Below are positions 29,280 to 39,575 of a stretch of 64,000 nt of DNA, piece by piece. Positions within the stretch are counted from its first letter, which is position 1; every line of letters starts with the position of its first letter. The position numbers and the translations under genes are program-made. The notes beneath the pieces were generated by a model that saw only the letters and a list, made by a program, of their open reading frames with translations, did no database searches and had not been told where the DNA came from. Source of the stretch: Trichormus sp. NMC-1 (GTDB lineage: Bacteria > Cyanobacteriota > Cyanobacteriia > Cyanobacteriales > Nostocaceae); contig NZ_LZQD01000004.1 in the NCBI RefSeq assembly GCF_001858025.1, positions 235,134 through 299,133 of the forward strand, given 5' to 3'.

Positions 29280-31046
29280 TTATGGATTATAGGTAATAGA
29301 AAAATATAAACCGTTTTCTTGCCATGTTTCCTTTTGGGAATTATTTGATGTTAAAGGAATACCCCAATCTAAACGGGCATTAAATTTACTACCCTGTCGC
29401 CATATTAGCCCCATACCTGTACCTAATAAAGTGTTAGGATTAGGATTTACGCCACCATTATTCCAGCCAGTTCCTACATCAAAAAAAGGTGCTATTTGTA
29501 AAAGTCCTTGTACTTGAGGAATTCGCAAAATTGGTAATCTTATTTCTGTAGATGCGAAGAAACCATTATCTGTTAATAAACTATCTTGACGATATCCACG
29601 CAAAGTTTTTTGTCCACCAAGACCAAATTGTTCTAGTCCCAAAAGCTGCTTATTTGCTAATTGCAAATCTGTTTGCATTAAAAATATGGTATCTGGGGCT
29701 AATTGACGCAGCCATTGTCCTTGTCCTCTCCAGCTAAAAAAGCGACTATCTGGTTCATTATTATTAATAGTGGCATCGAAAATACCCAATCCTAAACTAA
29801 ATTGAGAACGGGCTGTTAAAACTTGTTGACTACTACGTTGACTCCATTCTTTAAAAAATCGTAGTGCAGAAATCTTCGTTTTACCATTGTTATCTGCACC
29901 AATTCCTAGGGGAAATCCGCCGATGTTGTCAATTCCCAAAAATGTTTGACTCATTTGCCGGCTGGCTGTTAGTCCTAAAGCCAATTCTTGGTTAGGAGTT
30001 TGCACCAGTGGTTGACGAAAAGTTAACTCATAAAAGCGGGACTGAGAGGTAATATCTAAGGTATTAAAAGGGCGTTCTATGACACTATTTCCAGTTGCAC
30101 CATAGTTAAAAATTACTTTACCGTTGCGGGCATTGACTGGCAAACTATAACTAATATCTATGCCGTTACTACCATCTGTATTGGTATAACCGATATTGAA
30201 ACCGTCTCCCATTCCTAACAAGTTGGCTTCATTGATATTAATGCGCCGTCGGAAACTCCCGACACTAGGACTGCGTTCATTATCTAGGGAAAGTTGAGTA
30301 TGCAGAGAATCGGCTTCAGTAACTTTAACTTCTAAAATATTTGTGCCTGGACGGATGCCAGCTTGTAAATCCGCAGATATATTTTTAATTAGCGGGTCGA
30401 GTTGTAATAGTTGCAATCCTACCAAGAGGCGATTGAGTGAAAATGGTTTACCAGCAGCTAGGGAAAGGCGATCGCTAATATAGCTCTGATTGAGGCGACT
30501 TGTACCTGTAACATTAATCTTCTCTAAACTCCCTTCTACCAACTGCACCACCACTACTCCAGCTTTGATAGTTTGAGGGGGAATAATTGCCCCAGAGGTG
30601 ATATAGCCTTTATTTTCATATAGTTTCGTGATCTCTGAACGGACTTGCAGCAGTTCCGTAAAGGTAATTTGACGTTGCGTAAAGGCAGCAGTTATTTTCG
30701 TCAGTTCTTCAGCACTAAAGACCGTATTTCCCATAAACTCAAACCGTTCTACTACCAATGTTGTAGATAGTGTATCTGGAGTAATTCCGGGCTGAGTGGG
30801 CGTTAGAAATGGAATTGGCAACAATTGGTCTGGATGTGGTAATACTGGCAGCGGTTGGGCTTCTGGCAGAGTTTGTCTCGAAGGTGGTTTAGCTTCTGGA
30901 GGTATTTGGGCTAATAAAGGTTCTGGATGGAAACCAGGAATAATTATCGTCAGTAGTGCGAACATCTCGCGCCAATAGACAAATACACGAGGTTTTTTTG
31001 TTATTTCTAGAGTTTTTTGCCTAGATGCTACACGGCGACAATTCAT
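29280..31046 (-). CDS. Two-partner secretion transporter TpsB (POTRA-ShlB/FhaC family)
   Basis: This 588-residue Omp85-superfamily outer-membrane protein has a signal region with a long basic lead (about 25-46, ending PLLAQIPP), a proline-rich linker (about 47-80) and a POTRA_2 domain (VVERFEFMGNTVFSAEELTK to about 160). ShlB-type POTRA and beta-barrel follow (RLNQSYISDRLSLAAGKPFS, SLDNERSPSVGSFRRRININ, QFGLGGQKTLRGYRQDSL), ending in an aromatic residue pattern typical of barrels (YFSITYNP). Its ATG overlaps the exoprotein stop as ATGA (31043-31046), implying translational coupling. It should export that exoprotein. Confidence 0.92.
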   Translation of the reverse strand: MNCRRVASRQKTLEITKKPRVFVYWREMFALLTIIIPGFHPEPLLAQIPPEAKPPSRQTLPEAQPLPVLPHPDQLLPIPFLTPTQPGITPDTLSTTLVVERFEFMGNTVFSAEELTKITAAFTQRQITFTELLQVRSEITKLYENKGYITSGAIIPPQTIKAGVVVVQLVEGSLEKINVTGTSRLNQSYISDRLSLAAGKPFSLNRLLVGLQLLQLDPLIKNISADLQAGIRPGTNILEVKVTEADSLHTQLSLDNERSPSVGSFRRRININEANLLGMGDGFNIGYTNTDGSNGIDISYSLPVNARNGKVIFNYGATGNSVIERPFNTLDITSQSRFYELTFRQPLVQTPNQELALGLTASRQMSQTFLGIDNIGGFPLGIGADNNGKTKISALRFFKEWSQRSSQQVLTARSQFSLGLGIFDATINNNEPDSRFFSWRGQGQWLRQLAPDTIFLMQTDLQLANKQLLGLEQFGLGGQKTLRGYRQDSLLTDNGFFASTEIRLPILRIPQVQGLLQIAPFFDVGTGWNNGGVNPNPNTLLGTGMGLIWRQGSKFNARLDWGIPLTSNNSQKETWQENGLYFSITYNP

Positions 31047-33916
31047 AATTTATTTTCCTTTTCAGCAACCCCACATAATTTGCTAGACAACCCAGACTGA
31101 AAATCAGTAGAAATTACAGGTTGAGCAATTAAATCTATATCACCATTAGCATTACGTACCATACCCTGAGCTTCTACTAAAGGAGCCGTAGCGGGTTTTA
31201 TCTGTATGGGTAATATCCCCCTATCACCTTTTTGTCTTGTTACCCACTTTGCTGGTAATGCCCCAACAGTCAAAGCATCATCGGGACTGGGTGGTATTCC
31301 TCCGCGTCCAGTCACGACAAATTCATTTTGACTCTGAGCAACATTACTGTGATTAGAATTACAACCTTGAGCAATTAATCTCGATGGGTCTATTAAGTTT
31401 ATCGGTATTGCTACGAGTCCTTGACTAGGATCAATACTTAAAGTTTGAATGACTACATTACCATCTGTACCAACATCGGAACTAGCACTAATATCATTAG
31501 TCCCATTACTACGAATTCCTTGCAATTGGTCTGTATTCAATCTTCCTCTTGTTTCCAATCCTAGCACCCGAATGGCACTAATATTAATCTTGCCACCATT
31601 ACCACTAAAGGCATTGGCAATAATATCGCTGTTTTCTGTGGGGACGGCAATTACATAACCATTTTTAGCATTTATACTGATTTTGCCACCATTACCGATA
31701 TTATTTTCTGACCCTGCTGTGCTGGAAATTTGACTATTTCGACGCAGAAGTAAATTCTGTGTAGTGATCTCTATGTCACCACCATTACCACTGGCATTTT
31801 TGGCGGTGATAGATGCGTTGTCTAGTTTGAGGAAATTAGTTTCCAGAGTCATAGTCCCCGCAGAACTACTTTGATCGGTGTTTTGGTTATTAACTTCTAT
31901 GAGCGCCCTGCTACTTAAATTAATGTTGGGGCTAGTGATGTGAATCTCGCCTGCCTTTCCTTTGCCATTTTGTCTCACCGAACTGGAAATGCGCCCTAGT
32001 GTTTGTAATGTCAGAGCATCTTTCGCTTTAATTGTGATATTACCGGCATTACCTATACTCAGGCTACTTGCAGATACCCGTCCTTCATTTATAGCCGTAA
32101 GATTATCAGTCTTAACTGTGATATTTCCCCCATTTCCTTGGCCATTTTCCCTGACAACACTGATAATTCGTCCCCCCTTACTTAACTCAATTTGTTTTGC
32201 ATCAACTATGACATCACCTGCATTGCCTTCTCCATAGGTATCCACAGACAAGACAGCATTATCCTTAATTATTAGCTTATCTGTTTTCAGAGTAATACTT
32301 CCTGACTCTTTTGGGGAACTCAATTTGCCCCCTTGCTGAATTACAGTAAAAATGCCTGTATTATTGCTGATGTCTTGATTGGGAAGACCCTGTAGTAGAA
32401 TGTTATCTGCTTGAATAAAAATGTCACCTACGTCGTTGCCTGTTCCTGCCATACTCGCATCAATACGAGCGCCATCAATAAGAGAAAGGCTACCAGTTTT
32501 GATGTTTATGCTACCACCATCCCCTTTGCCGCCAGCGATGACAGCATTAGAAATCAATCCTTGACTTTTCAGGGAAATATCGGTAGCTGTAATGTCTATG
32601 ATACCGCCATTACCCACTGCTTTTTCCGCTACTGCATTGAGTAAAAAGCCAGTATCAAAGGAGGCTGTATCACTGGCTTTTATGATAATATTCCCTGCAT
32701 TTCCTTGACCAGAGGTACTAGCGCTGATTTGAGCATAATTAGTGACAAAGAGGTTGCGGGTTTTGATGTTTACATTTCCGCCCTTACCCACTGCTCCTTC
32801 TCGCACTTCATTTAATAGACCAAATTCATCATTGATGCTAAGACCCTTAAAGGAGACTGTATCATTGGCTTCTATAAGAATATCTCCTGCATTTCCTTTT
32901 CCATAAGTGCTGCTATTAATTACAGCGCCGTTGGTGACAGAGAGATTATGGGTTGTGATTTTCACATTTCCGCCGTTACCCACTGCTTTTTCTGCTACTG
33001 TATTGAACAGTCCGCTTGGTTTTAATTCTCCATTTTGTATACCAGCACCATCAAATGAAATCGTATCACTGGCTTCTATAAGAATATCTCCTGCATTTCC
33101 TTTTCCATAAGTGGTGTTATTAATATAACCACCATTAGTGACAGAGAGATTGCGGGTTGTAATTTTGATAGTTCCCACGTTGCCAATCTTTCCAGCAATC
33201 CTTGTTTCGACAATACCCCCATTTAAAGAAATCATATCCTTTGCTTCTAAGGTTAAATCTCCACGTGCTTTTAATTTTCCCTGTAACTTGAGATTTCTAG
33301 CACTGAGAGTTAAATCTTTTCCTACTGATAAATTCCCTTCACTGCTAATATTTCCCGGTTGCGAACCAAACTGCACCCCGGAAGGTACACTCATTGTCAA
33401 TAATGGCATTTGGGGATTAGTGGCACTAAACTTACTCCCATCAGAAAATGTAAAACTATTAGCTGTAGTTGTGAAAAATGCACCTTGGATATCTAACTGG
33501 GCATTTTTACCAAAAATAATTCCTTTGGGATTGAGTAAATACAGATTTGCAGTTCCATTTACTCCCAAGGTTCCCAAAATATTAGAAACGTTATTACCAG
33601 TGACGCGACTGAAGATGTTAGCTATACCTGTGGGGTTGGAAAAATATACTCGTTGCCCATTGTTGACGTTAAATTCTGAAAAGCTGTGAAAGAGGCTGCT
33701 TCCCCGTTGTGCGCCACCTGTTATTAAATCCGCAGAACTGCCTTTAATGTTTCCTGTAGTCTGACGGGAGTTTTCAGTTCCCAAGCTGGCATCAGGTATA
33801 ATTTGTGCCAAAGCAGCATAACTACTAAGCGTATTTGCTATAACTATTGAGGTTATTGTTCCCTTTGCTATGAATAACCCAGATGGAAGCTGAGTAAATT
33901 TCTTGGTTGGATTCAC
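31043..33916 (-). CDS. Filamentous-haemagglutinin-type exoprotein TpsA
   Basis: This 957-residue secreted protein has a signal peptide (ending about 38, YAALAQ) and an FHA N-terminal TPS domain (about 40-200) with YFSNPTGIANIFSRVTG and NLYLLNPKGIIFG. A long beta-helix follows, made of roughly 60-residue repeats (GNAGDILIEASDTISFDG, VGNGGNVKITTHNLSVTNG and variants). The repeat DNA is itself similar between units, around 32680-33130. Only two cysteines exist, C852 and C948, both in the C-terminal region after FVVTGRGGIPPSPDD. The start is GTG with AGGT at good spacing. Likely roles are adhesion or cell-surface contact; its cargo is not identifiable. Confidence 0.9.
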   Translation of the reverse strand: MNPTKKFTQLPSGLFIAKGTITSIVIANTLSSYAALAQIIPDASLGTENSRQTTGNIKGSSADLITGGAQRGSSLFHSFSEFNVNNGQRVYFSNPTGIANIFSRVTGNNVSNILGTLGVNGTANLYLLNPKGIIFGKNAQLDIQGAFFTTTANSFTFSDGSKFSATNPQMPLLTMSVPSGVQFGSQPGNISSEGNLSVGKDLTLSARNLKLQGKLKARGDLTLEAKDMISLNGGIVETRIAGKIGNVGTIKITTRNLSVTNGGYINNTTYGKGNAGDILIEASDTISFDGAGIQNGELKPSGLFNTVAEKAVGNGGNVKITTHNLSVTNGAVINSSTYGKGNAGDILIEANDTVSFKGLSINDEFGLLNEVREGAVGKGGNVNIKTRNLFVTNYAQISASTSGQGNAGNIIIKASDTASFDTGFLLNAVAEKAVGNGGIIDITATDISLKSQGLISNAVIAGGKGDGGSINIKTGSLSLIDGARIDASMAGTGNDVGDIFIQADNILLQGLPNQDISNNTGIFTVIQQGGKLSSPKESGSITLKTDKLIIKDNAVLSVDTYGEGNAGDVIVDAKQIELSKGGRIISVVRENGQGNGGNITVKTDNLTAINEGRVSASSLSIGNAGNITIKAKDALTLQTLGRISSSVRQNGKGKAGEIHITSPNINLSSRALIEVNNQNTDQSSSAGTMTLETNFLKLDNASITAKNASGNGGDIEITTQNLLLRRNSQISSTAGSENNIGNGGKISINAKNGYVIAVPTENSDIIANAFSGNGGKINISAIRVLGLETRGRLNTDQLQGIRSNGTNDISASSDVGTDGNVVIQTLSIDPSQGLVAIPINLIDPSRLIAQGCNSNHSNVAQSQNEFVVTGRGGIPPSPDDALTVGALPAKWVTRQKGDRGILPIQIKPATAPLVEAQGMVRNANGDIDLIAQPVISTDFQSGLSSKLCGVAEKENKL

Positions 33917-34304
33917 GGTGAAACCTGAGTGAAGTTATATACTAGTTTGTTAATTTAGATTGAATCTGCGAAAAATAATACAGTTACTACGGTACAGTAC
34001 TCACAGAAAAAGTCCTAAATTACTGTATATTTTCGTAATACTTCTAAAGATAGAGGAGATAATCCAAGTTAACTATACAAAGGGTTGACTAGCGGCGCAA
34101 AAACTAGTACAGAAGTCATTTTTACTTAATCTTCCCCGCTGTACTCATTGTATAGGAATTTAATTAAATTTATCGAGTAATTACTTAAATAGTAGTTAAA
34201 ATACTATAAAATATATGTGAAGTAATTAGAGTGAAGATTTGAGAGTATACTTATTTTGCTATGAGTAATATCGCTGGTAACTTTCTAAATATAAATTCCG
34301 ATAG
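33917..34304. other. Divergent regulatory region between tpsA and the SLOG gene
   Basis: This 388-bp AT-rich region has no gene. It must hold promoters for the secretion operon (leftwards) and the SLOG-DUF4231 pair (rightwards). No confident operator was picked out. No ribosome site is clear before the SLOG start. Confidence 0.5.
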
Positions 34305-35045
34305 ATGGAAGATTCTTTAAGGCTAACTTTCAATGAAGGGCAAACAGCAGCGTTAGTTAGGGTATCTGATTTAGAAGAACTAGCGATCGCACTTCAGCAA
34401 ATAGGGCTAAGTGGTTCCCATCCCATTTTGGTGGTAGTCGGAGGTGCAAGCCAGATTAGTGAAGCTGATTTTCTGCGTATTCAAAGCCTGTTTGTCAAAG
34501 TATTAGCTCCAATTGCCCAAGCTTTAGGAGCCTATGTGGTAGATGGGGGTACAGATGCGGGCGTGATGCGTCTGATGGGTTATGCCCGTAGCCAAATCAA
34601 TGGTGAGTTTCCGTTGATTGGTGTAGCTCCCATTGGTAAAGTCGTACTACCCGCTCAAACCACTACCTCAGATGAAGATGCTTCACCTCTAGAACCCCAT
34701 CATACTCATTTTGTGTTGATTCCAGGCAACAATTGGGGTGATGAATCACCTTGGCTTATGGAGGTAGCAACTGTTTTAGGTGGGGGCGCACCTTCGGTGA
34801 CAGTGCTGATTAACGGAGGAGAAATTACCTTTGTTGATGCTGTGAATAGCGTCACTGCTGGCCGGTTAGTGATGGCGATTGATGGTAGCGGCAGAACTGC
34901 AAATAAGCTGGCTTCAGCATTGCGCGGAGAGCCTACTGATGAACGAGCCAAAGACTTAGCCGCATCTGGGAAGTTGCAAACTATTGATTTAGACGCGGGT
35001 TGGCAAGAGCTAACTAATATAATTACTAATTTACTTTCTAATTGA
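34305..35045 (+). CDS. SLOG-superfamily nucleotide-sensor protein (LSDAT type)
   Basis: This 246-residue Rossmann-like protein has the glycine-rich nucleotide-site motifs of the LSDAT branch of the SLOG superfamily (LOG/DprA/TRPM-N-terminal fold): ILVVVGGASQIS (41-52), AYVVDGGTDAGVMRLMG (76-92), LIGVAPIGKVVLP, then HHTHFVLIPGNNWGDES and a second loop VTVLINGGE. Such domains are predicted to bind or make small nucleotide ligands. It is followed after 10 bp by a DUF4231 gene, the classical partner class. A stand-alone enzyme role is possible, but the pairing argues for sensing. ATG 34305 is the first plausible start. Confidence 0.82.
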   Translation: MEDSLRLTFNEGQTAALVRVSDLEELAIALQQIGLSGSHPILVVVGGASQISEADFLRIQSLFVKVLAPIAQALGAYVVDGGTDAGVMRLMGYARSQINGEFPLIGVAPIGKVVLPAQTTTSDEDASPLEPHHTHFVLIPGNNWGDESPWLMEVATVLGGGAPSVTVLINGGEITFVDAVNSVTAGRLVMAIDGSGRTANKLASALRGEPTDERAKDLAASGKLQTIDLDAGWQELTNIITNLLSN

Positions 35046-35055
35046 GGAGTGAATC

Positions 35056-35673
35056 ATGGCAAAAAAAGACCCATATCGTGAATTTTTAAAACAAGACTTT
35101 GCCAATATATTTGAAGCATTACAACTGCAAGATTTACAAAAACGCTTTTTATCTTCCCGCTGGTTAGATCAAGTATTGTGGATGGAAGCACAAGCAGGTA
35201 AAGCCCGGAACCGATATTACTGCTTGCGGTTAATGACAATTGTTGGCGGTGTAGTTCTTCCAGCTTTGGTAAGTCTGAATATTAACAATTCTAAAGTTAG
35301 AGATACTCTTGTTTGGTCAACTTTTGGACTCAGTCAAGTTGTCGCAATTAGCGCTGCTATTGAGGAGTTCTTCCATTACGGAGAACGCTGGCGACACTAT
35401 CGCCGCACCGTAGAATCTTTGAAAACCCAAGGTTGGCAATTCTTTCAATTGACAGGCGTTTATGGGAATTATCCCACTCATGATCAAGCATTTACTGTTT
35501 TTGCTACACAAATAGAAGAGATTATTCAGCGAGATGTAGAAGTGTATGCAACCCAAGTAGTACAAGAGAAAAAGCAGGAAGAAAATAGCCCAAATAGCAA
35601 TGGCAAGGTAGAATCGGCGGTATCAACTCCAGCCGCAACTGGACTAAAAACCTCTGCTGTTGAAAGTGACTAA
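35056..35673 (+). CDS. DUF4231 (SLATT-class) two-transmembrane effector-like protein
   Basis: This 205-residue protein has an amphipathic N-terminus, two transmembrane helices (about 56-74 and 84-102), then the conserved cytoplasmic helix FFHYGERWRHYRRTVESLK and a low-complexity acidic/Ser tail (about 165-205). This is the layout of DUF4231, a member of the SLATT families (SMODS and SLOG-associating 2TM effectors), predicted to form pores or disturb membranes when triggered. A strong GAGGAG ribosome site precedes the ATG. The 10-bp spacing to the SLOG gene shows one operon. A defence or suicide role is inferred; no nuclease or synthase gene is adjacent. Confidence 0.82.
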   Translation: MAKKDPYREFLKQDFANIFEALQLQDLQKRFLSSRWLDQVLWMEAQAGKARNRYYCLRLMTIVGGVVLPALVSLNINNSKVRDTLVWSTFGLSQVVAISAAIEEFFHYGERWRHYRRTVESLKTQGWQFFQLTGVYGNYPTHDQAFTVFATQIEEIIQRDVEVYATQVVQEKKQEENSPNSNGKVESAVSTPAATGLKTSAVESD

Positions 35674-35861
35674 AGAAAGAAAGTTGCAATGTTTATTTTT
35701 TTATCATAAAAGGGGCTGAAAACCCCAAAGAGAAATTATCAAAACCCAAAAATTAAAATGCGAATCGCAATAATTTTCCAAGATGTCTATTATTGATGAG
35801 ATTTGATACTAATCGTCAAAAAATAGATTTTCTGATTAATGTAAAGTTAGAAGGGAGTTTT

Positions 35862-35960
35862 ATAGCGGTATGCACTTGAATGAAATACATCATAGTCCCC
35901 TCATCGCTTGCTCTTAGGGGGTTGGGGGTGGGGTTATTGTACCTCATAACACCGGGAAGT
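35862..35960. repeat. AGCGGTATG dispersed repeat, copy 1
   Basis: The segment starting ATAGCGGTATGCACTTGAAT, continuing through a G-rich stretch (GGGGGTTGGGGGTGGGGTT) to ACACCGGGAAGTG, is shared with 48141-48247 and 52017-52114. Confidence 0.8.
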
Positions 35961-36042
35961 GATGTAATTGCTGATCACCGCGTCCCCCCTGCGGTTCCCT
36001 ATAAATATTTAGGGCTTGCTGAAAAAGTCTTTCCGTTAGGGT

Positions 36043-36083
<41 letters not shown>

Positions 36084-36257
36084 GAAGAATTAGAAGCAGC
36101 TTTTGAATAGTTGCTTTGGCGGAAAAGTGATAAGTTTTTGATGGGTAAAATGTCTATTCCTTGCACCAACTTAACTTTTTTACCCCTGAATCCCTTGAGC
36201 TATCTAGGTTTTACATTTATATGCCTAACGCCACGCTGCGCTATCAGCAAGCCCTAT

Positions 36258-36473
36258 TTAAGAATTGGACATTTCTGCAAAGTTTCTAGAGGAAATTTCT
36301 GATTCTTGATGACTTAATTGTTGTAACTTATTTGTTAAATCTGCTGTGAGACGTTTAGCACCTTTTTTTAAACTTCCATTCATGTAATCTGTAACTTGAA
36401 TGGGTTCACCGATATGCAGGTTCACATCTGCCTTAATCATTGCTTCAACCTGCTGCGGAGTAATCATCGCCAT
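36258..36473 (-). pseudogene. Chimeric remnant: BolA start fused to an acyltransferase C-terminus
   Basis: This 71-codon frame begins MAMITPQQVEAMIKAD, which looks like the N-terminus of cyanobacterial BolA-family proteins. It then switches at about residue 16 to VNLHIGEPIQVTDYMNGSLK and AKRLTADLTNKLQQLSH, which resembles the C-terminal end of a PlsC-type glycerolipid acyltransferase. Neither part is complete. A deletion joining two genes in frame is the simplest reading. It lies just upstream of gcvP on the opposite strand. A genuine short protein of unknown function cannot be excluded. Confidence 0.5.
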
Positions 36474-36560
36474 TTTAACCGGACTTCATATTACCTGTAT
36501 AGCCAAGCCACAGGCTAATCATTACAATATATTAATATAGAAGTCTTTGGAGAGCAATTT

Positions 36561-39452
36561 GTGGTATATAATCCCCCTCGTACTCAACCTAGTGATAACA
36601 AGATTTTGGCTACAAATAGTCAGAAATTGAGTAACTTTACACAAAGACATATCGGCATTAACACTGATGATATTCAGCAAATGCTAGAACTATTAGGGTT
36701 TTCTAGCCTAGATGCCCTAATTGATCAAACAGTACCACAAGCAATTCGTTTTCATCAAACTCTACAATTACCAGCAGCGCAAAGCGAATATGCTGCACTA
36801 GCCAAATTAAAACAAATAGCCGATAAAAATCAAGTTTATCGCTCATTTATCGGCATGGGCTATTATGACTGTATTACCCCCGCAGTCATTCAACGCAACA
36901 TCTTAGAAAATCCCGGTTGGTATACAGCTTACACCCCTTATCAGCCAGAAATTGCCCAAGGACGTTTGGAAGCATTGCTAAATTTCCAAACCATGATTAT
37001 TGATTTAACAGGTTTAGAAATTGCTAACGCTTCTTTGCTTGATGAAGCGACAGCAGCAGCAGAAGCTATGAGCATGAGTTATGGAGTCTGCAAAAATAAA
37101 TCCCATAACTATTTTGTGTCTAGTGAATGTCATCCCCAAACCATTGATGTATTGCAAACTAGAGCCAAACCTCTGGGGATAAATATCATTATCGCAGATC
37201 ATCAAACATTTGATTTTGCAGAACCGATTTTTGGGGCAATTCTTCAGTATCCCGCTAGTGATGGTACGATTTACGACTACCGTAATTTTATAGAAAAGTC
37301 CCATGCTCAGGGTGCATTGGTGACTGTAGCCGCAGATCCTTTAAGTTTAACATTACTTACACCCCCCGGCGAATTAGGGGCTGATATAGCAGTAGGTAGC
37401 ACACAGCGGTTCGGTATTCCCTTGGGCTTTGGGGGACCACACGCTGCTTATTTTGCCACGAAAGAAGAGTATAAACGGCTCGTTCCAGGGCGAATTGTGG
37501 GGGTATCAAAAGATATTCATGGTAAACCTGCATACCGTTTAGCTTTGCAAACCCGTGAACAGCACATCCGCAGAGATAAAGCCACCAGTAATATTTGTAC
37601 AGCGCAGGTTTTATTGGCAGTAATGGCGAGTATGTATGCAGTGTATCATGGACCAGATGGACTGAGAGGAATAGCCCAAAATATCCATCAATTAACCGCA
37701 ACTTTAGCAAGTGGACTGAAAAAGCTAGGTTACAAAATCGGTTCAGAAAACTTCTTTGATACCTTGCGGGTAGAATTAGGAAATACCAAATTAGAAGCAA
37801 TTCTCGACGCTGCAAATGAGAGAAATATCAATTTGAGAATTTTTGATAATTCAACTGTAGGTATTTCTTTAGACGAAACAACCACACCAGAAGATTTAAT
37901 CGAACTTTGGCAAATTTTCGCATTGAAAGATCAATTACCTTTTACTGTAGAAGAATTACCAATTTCTAATTCTCAATTATCACGTCAAAGTAAATATCTC
38001 ACCCATCCAGTTTTTAATCGTTATCATTCAGAAACTGAGTTATTACGTTATTTACATCAACTAGAAAGCAAGGATTTATCATTAACAACTTCAATGATTC
38101 CTTTGGGTTCTTGCACAATGAAGTTAAACGCAACTTCAGAAATGATTCCGGTAACTTGGGCAGAATTTGGCAAAATCCATCCTTTTGCGCCAATTTCCCA
38201 AACTAGAGGTTATCAAATCCTCTTCCAACAACTAGAAGCATGGTTAGGAGAAATTACAGGTTTTGCAGGAATTTCTTTACAACCAAATGCAGGTTCGCAA
38301 GGTGAATATGCGGGACTTTTGGTAATTCATGAATATCATCAAAGTCGCGGAGAAGGACACAGAAATATTTGTTTAATTCCACAATCTGCACATGGTACAA
38401 ATCCCGCAAGTGCGGTAATGTGTGGGATGAAAGTTGTGGGAGTTGCTTGTGATGATCAAGGTAATATTGATGTTGATGATTTAAAAGCCAAAGCTGAAAA
38501 ACATAGTCATGAATTAGCAGCTTTAATGGTGACATATCCATCAACTCATGGGGTATTTGAAGAAGCAATTCAAGAAATTTGTGCGGTGATTCATAGTCAC
38601 GGTGGACAAGTTTACATGGACGGGGCTAATATGAATGCCCAAGTAGGTATTTGTCGTCCTGGTGATATTGGTGCAGATGTCTGTCATTTGAACTTACACA
38701 AAACTTTCTGTATTCCTCATGGTGGTGGTGGTCCCGGTATGGGTCCCATTGGTGTCGCTTCCCACCTTGTCCCCTTTTTACCAGGACATTCTGTTGTGAG
38801 AATGGGTGGTGATTTGGGTGCGGTTTCGGCTGCACCTTGGGGTAGTGCAAGTATCCTAGTGATTTCTTGGATGTATATTATCATGATGGGTGCAGATGGG
38901 TTGACGGAAGCAACCAAAATCGCCATTTTGAATGCTAATTACATCGCTAAGAAATTAGAGTCATATTATCCGGTTTTGTATCAGGGAAAAAATGGTTTAG
39001 TGGCACATGAATGTATTTTAGATTTGCGAAGTTTGAAGAAATCAGCGCAGATTGAAATTGATGATGTTGCGAAGCGGTTAATGGATTATGGTTTTCATGC
39101 ACCTACTGTTTCTTGGCCTGTTGCTGGGACAATTATGGTAGAACCAACGGAAAGTGAATCTAAACAGGAATTAGATCGTTTTTGTGATGCTTTGATTGCG
39201 ATTCGTGAGGAAGTTGCCGCAATTGAATCTGGTAAAATGGACATTGAAGATAATCTTTTGAAAAATGCGCCTCACACTGCGGAAAGTTTGATTATTGGTG
39301 AGTGGAATCATCCCTATTCTCGTGAACAAGCTGCTTATCCTGCACTTTGGAATAAGGAATATAAGTTCTGGCCAAGTGTGGGGAGGATAGACGCTGCTTT
39401 TGGGGATAGGAATTTCGTTTGTTCTTGTTTACCGATGGAGGCTTATAGTTAA
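36561..39452 (+). CDS. gcvP: Glycine dehydrogenase (decarboxylating), P protein
   Basis: This 963-residue PLP enzyme decarboxylates glycine and transfers the aminomethyl group to lipoyl-GcvH. The single-chain length is normal. Visible motifs: [50 protein letters not shown], the second-half [10 protein letters not shown], and the PLP site [19 protein letters not shown] with K714. The start is GTG 36561 with GGAG about 7 bases upstream. Unlike the compact gcvT-gcvH-gcvP arrangement, it is about 20 kb from gcvTH and on the other strand. Confidence 0.97.
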   Translation: MVYNPPRTQPSDNKILATNSQKLSNFTQRHIGINTDDIQQMLELLGFSSLDALIDQTVPQAIRFHQTLQLPAAQSEYAALAKLKQIADKNQVYRSFIGMGYYDCITPAVIQRNILENPGWYTAYTPYQPEIAQGRLEALLNFQTMIIDLTGLEIANASLLDEATAAAEAMSMSYGVCKNKSHNYFVSSECHPQTIDVLQTRAKPLGINIIIADHQTFDFAEPIFGAILQYPASDGTIYDYRNFIEKSHAQGALVTVAADPLSLTLLTPPGELGADIAVGSTQRFGIPLGFGGPHAAYFATKEEYKRLVPGRIVGVSKDIHGKPAYRLALQTREQHIRRDKATSNICTAQVLLAVMASMYAVYHGPDGLRGIAQNIHQLTATLASGLKKLGYKIGSENFFDTLRVELGNTKLEAILDAANERNINLRIFDNSTVGISLDETTTPEDLIELWQIFALKDQLPFTVEELPISNSQLSRQSKYLTHPVFNRYHSETELLRYLHQLESKDLSLTTSMIPLGSCTMKLNATSEMIPVTWAEFGKIHPFAPISQTRGYQILFQQLEAWLGEITGFAGISLQPNAGSQGEYAGLLVIHEYHQSRGEGHRNICLIPQSAHGTNPASAVMCGMKVVGVACDDQGNIDVDDLKAKAEKHSHELAALMVTYPSTHGVFEEAIQEICAVIHSHGGQVYMDGANMNAQVGICRPGDIGADVCHLNLHKTFCIPHGGGGPGMGPIGVASHLVPFLPGHSVVRMGGDLGAVSAAPWGSASILVISWMYIIMMGADGLTEATKIAILNANYIAKKLESYYPVLYQGKNGLVAHECILDLRSLKKSAQIEIDDVAKRLMDYGFHAPTVSWPVAGTIMVEPTESESKQELDRFCDALIAIREEVAAIESGKMDIEDNLLKNAPHTAESLIIGEWNHPYSREQAAYPALWNKEYKFWPSVGRIDAAFGDRNFVCSCLPMEAYS

Positions 39453-39458
39453 TTAATG

Positions 39459-39537
39459 GTAGGGTGCGTTAATGAAATGTAACGCACCGTTTTCATTGTG
39501 GGATAAGGTGCGTTACGCTGGCGCTAACGCACCCTAC
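39459..39537. repeat. Palindromic repeat GTAGGGTGCGTTA ... TAACGCACCCTAC
   Basis: The 13-bp ends (39459-39471, 39525-39537) are exact reverse complements; an inner TAACGCACC/GGTGCGTTA pair (39480-39488, 39507-39515) makes a double hairpin. It follows the gcvP stop directly and could serve as its terminator. A related element is at 56941-57021. Confidence 0.8.
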
Positions 39538-39575
39538 TAACTCTAAATTACAAAGCGAGTATGATTTAGTCAAAA

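Noticed and set aside
33138-33689. 183-codon plus-strand ORF inside the exoprotein gene
   Set aside because: It mirrors the repetitive exoprotein gene; its composition is proline/leucine-rich as expected from antisense of Gly/Asn-rich repeats, with no domain.
37014-38926. Several minus-strand ORFs inside gcvP
   Set aside because: They are His/Leu-rich antisense shadows of an intact, fully conserved gene.
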